Source: Cannabis sativa (Eukaryota > Streptophyta > Magnoliopsida > Rosales > Cannabaceae). From it: a DNA stretch of 64,000 bases. The DNA lies in NCBI RefSeq assembly GCF_029168945.1, contig NC_083602.1:71134600-71198599 (forward strand), written 5' to 3'. Position numbers and translations under genes: made by a program. Within the stretch, counting starts at the first letter, position 1. Each line of letters opens with the position of its first letter. Below, piece by piece: positions 57,798 to 64,000 of the stretch. A model generated the notes under the pieces. The model saw nothing but the letters and a program-made list of their open reading frames with translations. It had not been told where the DNA came from and searched no databases.

Positions 57798-59008
57798 ATG
57801 GTGGAGTACTCATTTCACATAAGCTGAAATATCATTTATACGGGGTCAAGTGTTTTAAGGATAAAATACATAGTAGGGTGTAACGGTAATCTAATCCCTT
57901 TACAGTGTAGATCATTCATATAGAGGATCATTGATCAAATTATGATTATAACAATGGATAACTAATGGTGTCTCTATATGGTGGAACATATAGAGAATTC
58001 TATATTCTGAGAGTGCAATTCTAAGTTCTATGCGTGGATTCAACGAAGAATTAATGAGTTAGTGAATTTAAGTTATAAATTCTTGATCTGCTTATTGGAA
58101 GCTCGGTTATATAGACCCATGGTCCCCGCACTAGTTGAGATAATATTGCTTGTAAGACTCATATAATTGGTTTTGATTAATCAATTATAATTCTCAAATT
58201 AGACTATGTCTATTTGTGAATTTTTCACTAAGTAACGACGAAATTGTAAAGAAAGAGTTTTAGGGGCATATTTGTTAATTATGATACTTTGTATGGTTCA
58301 ATTAATAAATATGATAAATGACAATATTATTTAATAATTATTTATAGTTATTAAATAGTTAGAATTGGCATTTAAATGGTTGAATTTGAAAATTAGCATT
58401 TTTAAGAAAATCAGATGCAAAAGTGATAAAACTGCAAAATTGCAAAAAGTGAGGCCCAAATCCATACTGCCATGGCCGGCCACTTTTATAGGAATTATCC
58501 TCTGATATTTTCATTATTTTAATGCCAAATAATTCAAATCTAACCCTAGTGGAATGCTACAAATAGATAGTGAAGGCTTCAGGAAAATTACACTTCTTAT
58601 TCAAAAAAACCTGAGCCTTCTCTCTCTATACTTGGCCGCCCACTCTCTCTCTCTCTTCTTCCTTAAGAATTCGAAATACTTAGTGATTAGAGTAGTGCCC
58701 ACACACAGCAAGTAATACCTCAATCATAGTGAGGAAGATCGTGAAGAAAGACTTTGAGCAAGAAGGAGTTTCAGTACTAAAGAATCAGAGAAAGAGATCC
58801 AGGTTCAGATCTTGATAATACTCTGCGACAGAAAGAATACAAGGTTTAGAGATCTGAACGGAAGGAGTCATATTATTCCGCTGCACCCAATGTAAGGTTT
58901 ACTAAACTTTATATGTGTTTATTTCATCGTTTTAGAAAGTTCATCTTTAGGGTGTTAATCAACATACTTGTGAGTAGATCTAAGATCCTAGTAAAATAAT
59001 TTCCAATA
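57798..59008 (+). repeat. 3' LTR of copia C, second part
   Basis: 1211 bp that complete the C LTR (678 + 1211 = 1889, equal to the 5' LTR). It ends TTCCAATA; the final CA has become TA. Confidence 0.92.
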
Positions 59009-59219
59009 ACTCCATGGTAACATACACTCTAAATATCATTGCTCTTTTGTGTGGAGCAAGTGATATTATGTGGTGACTAGTGGAGTTAGTGAGTGAGTGA
59101 GTGAGGGAACAAGGGAGAATGAGAGTGTAGAGAGAGAGAGAGAGGAGAGGGTAAGGACGAGGAGAGAGAGTGAGAGAGTACGGGGAGAGAGAGTGAGGAC
59201 GGGGAGAGGGAGAGAGGAC

Positions 59220-59224
<5 letters not shown>

Positions 59225-59275
<51 letters not shown>
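59225..59275 (+). repeat. (GA)n microsatellite
   Basis: About 25 uninterrupted GA units within a longer GA-rich tract. Confidence 0.9.
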
Positions 59276-59279
<4 letters not shown>

Positions 59280-59333
59280 GGGGAGAGACAGAGTGGGAAG
59301 CGGGCAGCATGTCACGGGGAGCTCAGCCCGTGC

Positions 59334-59338
59334 CTTGG
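59334..59338 (+). repeat. TSD of solo LTR, left copy (CTTGG)
   Basis: CTTGG; repeated at 61220-61224. Confidence 0.88.
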
Positions 59339-61219
59339 TATTGGGAATATTTTACCAGGATCTAGATTTACTAACAAGTATGTTGAATTAACATCCTAAA
59401 TATGAATTCTCTAAAACAATCAAATAAACACATAAGGGTTTAAGAAAACCTTACATTGGTTGCAGCGGAATAATATGACTCCTTCCGTTCAAGATCTCTA
59501 GCCCTTTATTCCTTTCTGTAGTAGAGCATTATCAAGATCTGAACCTGGATCTCTTTCTCTCCTTCGGGTTTGGTTACCACCGTCTTGCTCACTATGATTG
59601 TGTACTTGACTTGCTATGTGTGGGCACGTCACTCATCACTAAGGCTTTCGAATATGGTGAAGAACAATGAAGGAGGTGAAATGTCTATAAAAGGAACTTG
59701 CTCACCTAGGTTTGGTTGAATAGTCAAGATGACATTAATTGACAAAGTATCAAAAGTGGATGAGATGAGAGCATCATGTTCCTTTTATAGTGTTTCAACT
59801 AGGGCTTAGGGTTGAATTATATGGATTAAAAAAGAATAAAATATTGGGCAAAATACTATATGGTCGTACACTTAAAGTGAGCCACTTTCTAGTTACAATT
59901 TTGCCACTTTATTTCAACCACTTATTCTTCTTTTCAATAATACCATATTTTTCAATTCAACCTTATAAATGCCAAAACTATTTATTTAATAATTATAATT
60001 AATTACTAAATAAAATTGTCATTTATGTAATTTATTAATTAGACCATACAAAGTCTCTTAATTAACAAATTGACCCCAAAACCTCTTTTCTTCACAATTA
60101 AGCTCTTGCTTAGTGAAAGTTCTTAAATAAGACATAGTCTAATTTTAGAATTATAAATGATTAATTAAAATTAATTAACTGAGTCTGCAAGCAATATTAT
60201 CTCAACTAGTGAGGGGACCATGGGCCTATGTAACTGAGCTTTCAATAAGTAGATCTAGAATTTACCAAGTAAATTCCCTAACTTATTAATTCCTCATTGA
60301 ACCACTATAGAACTTGGAATTGAATGCACTCTCAGTTATATAGAACACTCTATATGTACCACGATATAAATACGTTATGATTATCCATTGTTACAATCCT
60401 AATAGTCAAGGATCCTCTATAGATGATCTACACTGAATAGGGATAAATTTACCGTTCTACCCTTCAATGTATTTTATCCTTAAAACACTTAGCTACCTAT
60501 AAATGATATTTCAGTAAACTAATATAATTACTGAAATGAGATCTCAATCATTATCTCTATTCAGCCAACCTCGAAGGAAATCATCGTTTCACTTCTATGT
60601 CTAGATAGAAGCTATAGATTCCATATCTATGATTAGCGCTCCCACTCAATTGTACTATCATGTTCCCAAAATGTACGTATCACTCAGACCAAAAGGTAGG
60701 CTTAACTAACAAATCAAAGAACACAAATAACACTCTTGAGATCGAACCTAACCATGCAAGGATTAAGATCCATAGACCTAAGATCAATCATTGATATTGA
60801 CTTAGAAAGATATAACGGTAAGTTTATGATATCTTATCTAAGATCAATATCGGTCTCTTCCAATGTATACTCCATACATCCGATACTGGTAAACTTTGCC
60901 AATGCCTTGGAAAGGATATAACACTTATCCAAGGTCTAAGTATACCTATCGCAGATTATCATGCCAGTCTAAATCCAGTGAACTGACAAATCAGGGAATA
61001 AACTTTTGAACATATAATCATGATTATATTCCACTGTGCTGACGACACTATAATCATGAACAAATACATATGCACTGGACTTAATAGAATTTATACATTA
61101 AACATAATCATGAAATAAATCATGTGAACCATGCAACATAAAATGCGATTTGTGATCTTTATTAATTAGTAAATCTGATTATATTGAAATGAGTTTTATT
61201 TTGGGCACAAAACCCAACA
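59339..61219 (-). repeat. Solo copia LTR (element G)
   Basis: 1881 bp from TATTGGGAATATTTTACC to ACCCAACA on the + strand, co-linear with the C/A LTRs but more diverged (a third subfamily, TGTTGGGTTTTGTGCCC on the - strand). A perfect 5-bp TSD and no internal DNA show that the two LTRs recombined and removed the body. The first TG is now TA on the + strand. Confidence 0.9.
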
Positions 61220-61224
61220 CTTGG
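61220..61224 (+). repeat. TSD of solo LTR, right copy (CTTGG)
   Basis: Pairs with 59334-59338. Confidence 0.88.
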
Positions 61225-61627
61225 CCCCTCCTCGTGTTGGCCTTTCCTCTCGCGTGGTGTCCCACCTTGGTAGTTGGCCTCCCATTTTCTTGCCCATATA
61301 CCTTCAAAGTGTATTGTAGGGGACTTATCTCCGATTAGCTTAAACATTTCCAAAAATATACTTAGTGAATTTCCAAGAACACTAGTATGGCTAGTTTTGG
61401 TTTTATAAGGCTAGTATAACTGATTTTGGTTTAGTAAGGTCAGTATGATCTAATAAAAAACATCAGGCATATTGTAGATACTTTCAGCAATGGAGACGAG
61501 CACAGATTAGTCCTTTTCTTTACATTAGAGAATTATGAGTGACAATATTTATATAAAATTTCATATTTTATTAAATATTTAATACTGATTAATTTTTTTC
61601 CTTTATTTTGTACGTAGGTGTTCTATT
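61225..61627. other. Old flank, no gene recognised
   Basis: About 400 bp. Contains CTAGTATGGCTAGTTTTGG-type repeats (61383-61450) like those at 17878-17955, so both sides of the nest probably come from one old locus. Confidence 0.5.
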
Positions 61628-63502
61628 TGTAACACCCGTATTTTATAATAATAAATCCGAAATCTAATTTTAATAATTAATATATTAATAATCATATGAA
61701 TCGGGATCCCGAGTATCAAAATACTAGTTAAAAGTATTTTACTAATATGTACATATATATTTTTTTTTTAAATTTAGCGGACAAGCATCCTCAAAATACA
61801 GACTCCAAAATACTAATAAACCGAAACCCTCCAGGTTGCACTGCCGCGATATGTACAATCATGCCGAGTTCCACCTCACCGTTCCTCCATGACTTTGCTT
61901 TTCCTTTACCTACACAAGGTAGCAACCGATGAGTCAACGGTACTCGGTAAGATATGCAAGAAATATATAAAAGTAAGCACGTTGCCGGCTTTATGATTAG
62001 TACCCTGAGCTTAACAACGAAGCTCACCAAATGATTAAGAACGTTCTTAAGGGTAGTACGACTGCTATACCAAATGCACTAAAGTACCAACTCTGTACTT
62101 GTGTTGGTAGAGCCCTAACTGTACTCCCAGAAATTACTAAGTGTTGTACCACGAACACGACGTACCCTGGGTACTCGTGTTGGTAACACCGTAACCGCAT
62201 TAACATTCAAAACAAGCATATACATTCATATATATATTCTTACGCTATCTTACCTCGTTCCTTACTCAAGTGTGCCGGTCAGCCTGAGTGGAAGTGCAGC
62301 TCGACGTTTTACAGGGCCCTAAACCATAATGTTAAAAATCCGGTGAGAGACTCGCTAAAACACTTATCAGGGATTTAAAATAGAAACTAAACTTAACCCT
62401 ATCGATAAAACGGATGCCAACACCCTAAATTACTTAAAAACGGGAAAAATTAGGGCTCGGGAAAAAGCCCCCCAAGCGGCCGGTTCCCGGCCAAGGTCAC
62501 CGGGACCAACAGGTCGGCCAGAGTTTGCAACAGGCCCCGAGAACCGAATTCCGTTACAGCTCAGGAACCCAAAAATTCTTCCCCTTAATTCAAAACAACC
62601 CCAAATTTCACAAAAACTTCCAGAACACCTGTAAATATCATATTAGATCAATCCCAATCAACAAAACTCAGCAATTCGCACAGATTCTCAAATCACCATT
62701 AGAGACCTAACTTAGGTTTTCTAACCTCCAACTTGCATAACTCACAACCTAAGGCTTAAATCCACCTCAAAACAGTAGGAAAAACTAGAATTCAACTTCA
62801 GCAAACAAAATCAAACTGAACATACATATACAGCTCTCAATTCAACCCTATAATCACCTAATTCAACCCAAAATTCAACTAAAACCCAAATAAAAAGGTT
62901 ATGAGGATTTACCTTGATTCAAAGGGTTCCAAATCAGCTAGAGATTGGAGAAAATCAGCAAAGAAAAAAAATCTTCTCCTTGCTGGGTTGAAGATTCGAA
63001 AGAGAGAGAGAGAGAAAGAATGAGGAGATGCCTCTTTTCCTCTAAATTTCTTCAAGCTTAAGGCAAGTCTCCAATTTTCCCTTTTCTTTCTTTTTTTTCT
63101 TTTTAAAAAACTTATATTCAGCCTAAAGAATAAACTCAAATAAAACAAAATAGAACTTGCCAAAAGACCTAATTGCCCCTTTCACTAATAAAAACAATTA
63201 AAACATCACAAGGGTAGAATGGTCATTTACTAAATCCCGAAAAAACCAATACCGCTAAAACCTAACAAAGATACCCCGAATAAATTCTAAATTATAAAAT
63301 GCGACTCTCTATAGGCCCAACGTCGCTTTCCACAGCTTCCGAACACAATCACAGAAATTGAGAAATTACATAGATAGCATAATAAATATATATGCACTCA
63401 AATAAATTCCCATAATCGTAATATTATTGATAATAATAAAATCTCATACATAAACCCTAATTATTTAATAATTCAAAGTATTAATCATATGCGGTCTTTA
63501 CA
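61628..63502 (-). repeat. 3' LTR of gypsy H
   Basis: 1875 bp, TGTAACACCC to CGGTCTTTACA. Short blocks match the F LTR (TACACCTACC..., GTGTTGGTA, AACCGG-rich part). Confidence 0.88.
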
Positions 63503-63514
63503 ATTATCCCCCCG
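63503..63514 (-). other. PPT of gypsy H
   Basis: CGGGGGGATAAT on the - strand, identical to the F tract. Confidence 0.85.
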
Positions 63515-63538
63515 TTAAAAGGATTTCGCCCCCGAAAT

Positions 63539-64000
63539 CTACCTGAATAACTCAGGGTGCTGAGCCCTCATATCGAATTCCAATTCCCAAGTGGCTTCTT
63601 CCACTTTACTATTCCTCCAGAGTACCTTAACCAATGATATAGTTTTAGTTCTCAAAACTTTTTCCTTCCTATCCAGAATTTGCACTGGTTGTTCGTCATA
63701 AGATAGATCGGGTTGCAACTCTAACATTTCATAACTCAGAACGTGCATTGGATCAGACACATACTTCCTCAGCATGGAAACATGGAACACGTTATGCACT
63801 GCTGACAAGGAAGGAGGTAAGGCTAACCGATAAGCAACTTGTCCAACCTTCTCCAGAATTTCAAAAGGTCCAATAAACCTAGGGCTCAATTTACCTTTCT
63901 TTCCAAAGCGTCTGATTCCCTTCATCGGGGATACTCGAAGAAAGACATGATCACCAGGTTGGAATGTAACATCCCGTCGCTTAGGATCTGCATAACTTTT
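63539..64000 (-). CDS. pol: Gypsy H Pol C-terminus with chromodomain (partial)
   Basis: Open on the - strand from the window edge to TAG at 63539-63541. It begins in the integrase C-terminal region ([20 protein letters not shown]), continues with [19 protein letters not shown] and the [19 protein letters not shown] segment, and ends with a chromodomain-like [18 protein letters not shown] and HPELFR. It is about 80-85% alike to F by eye over this part. No stop or frameshift is seen in the part present. Catalytic domains are outside the window. Confidence 0.88.
   Translation of the reverse strand, partial: KSYADPKRRDVTFQPGDHVFLRVSPMKGIRRFGKKGKLSPRFIGPFEILEKVGQVAYRLALPPSLSAVHNVFHVSMLRKYVSDPMHVLSYEMLELQPDLSYDEQPVQILDRKEKVLRTKTISLVKVLWRNSKVEEATWELEFDMRAQHPELFR

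Larger units (their letters stand above)
18537..59008 (+). mobile_element. Ty1/copia element C, outermost shell of the nest
   Basis: 5' LTR 18537-20425, internal 20426-26861, 3' LTR 26862-27539 plus 57798-59008. Without element A it is about 10.2 kb and both LTRs are 1889 bp. It has a perfect iMet PBS, a PPT with one change, a GC-rich leader island, a conserved leader block and a gag-pol pseudogene. The 3' LTR ends TTCCAATA instead of TTCCAACA. The TSD is ACTCT/ACTCC. It is the oldest of the nest by position. Pol order is protease, integrase, RT, RNase H, which defines Ty1/copia. Confidence 0.93.
59009..59338. other. Old flank with a (GA)n tract
   Basis: Begins ACTCC, the probable right TSD of C. 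From about 59085 it is purine-rich (GAGTGAGTGAG, GAGAGAG), with a pure (GA)n run at about 59225-59275. The frames on both strands here are Ser/Leu or Arg/Glu repeats from the microsatellite, not genes. Confidence 0.6.
61628..64000 (-). mobile_element. Ty3/gypsy element H, 3' part (runs off the window)
   Basis: 3' LTR 61628-63502, PPT and the end of pol. Same clade as F (near-identical PPT region and Pol C-terminus) but a different family, as the LTR differs over most of its length. The five bases before it are CTATT; the partner TSD is outside. Confidence 0.9.

Noticed and set aside
58980..59399. Ser/Leu and Arg/Glu-rich ORFs over the GA tract
   Set aside because: Translation of a (GA)n microsatellite.

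Overview
This window is transposon-packed nuclear DNA of a seed plant, probably a eudicot. The species cannot be named from what is seen. Nearly every base belongs to LTR retrotransposons (Ty1/copia and Ty3/gypsy) that use a plant initiator-Met tRNA primer site, with small DNA transposons in the gaps. No intact host gene, rRNA, tRNA or CRISPR array was found. Many ORFs begin only at TTG or GTG, or lie inside LTRs, and are not genes.

Layout. (1) 1-13010: 3' part of copia element E on the + strand. It holds the end of gag, a decayed pol stretch and the 3' LTR. A 9.07 kb gypsy/chromovirus F on the - strand (2958-12028, TSD TGGTA) sits inside that LTR. (2) 13011-18536: old flank with a LINE-like ORF1 scrap (-), a fold-back element (14011-14942), a non-autonomous hAT element with a clean 8-bp TSD (15202-16574) and a MITE (16712-17103). 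(3) 18537-59008: a four-deep nest of copia elements. C (+) was entered in its 3' LTR by A (-, TSD AATAA). A was entered in its leader by B (+, TSD CTATA). B was entered in its 3' LTR by D (-). D is now a partial tandem (LTR-internal-LTR-internal fragment) joined to B by a deletion. (4) 59009-61627: old flank with a (GA)n tract and a solo copia LTR (59339-61219, TSD CTTGG). (5) 61628-64000: 3' end of a second gypsy element H (-) that runs off the window.

How they fit together. The copia elements fall into two complementary groups. A, C and D keep a recognisable protease-integrase-RT-RNase H, but A and C share an in-frame gag N-terminal deletion and two identical premature stops. A and D share a third stop. 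B and E carry gag with no usable pol, only fossils of it. All of them share PBS, PPT, LTR tips and (where the leader is visible) a conserved leader block. A, B, C and E also share what looks like a ~96-100 nt intron at the gag/protease boundary whose branch point lies in or next to the protease active-site codons. The picture is of split, mutually dependent copia families: gag-only partners and pol-bearing partners that moved in trans. It resembles the known BARE1/BARE2 and TR-GAG cases, but here defects run in both directions within one nest.
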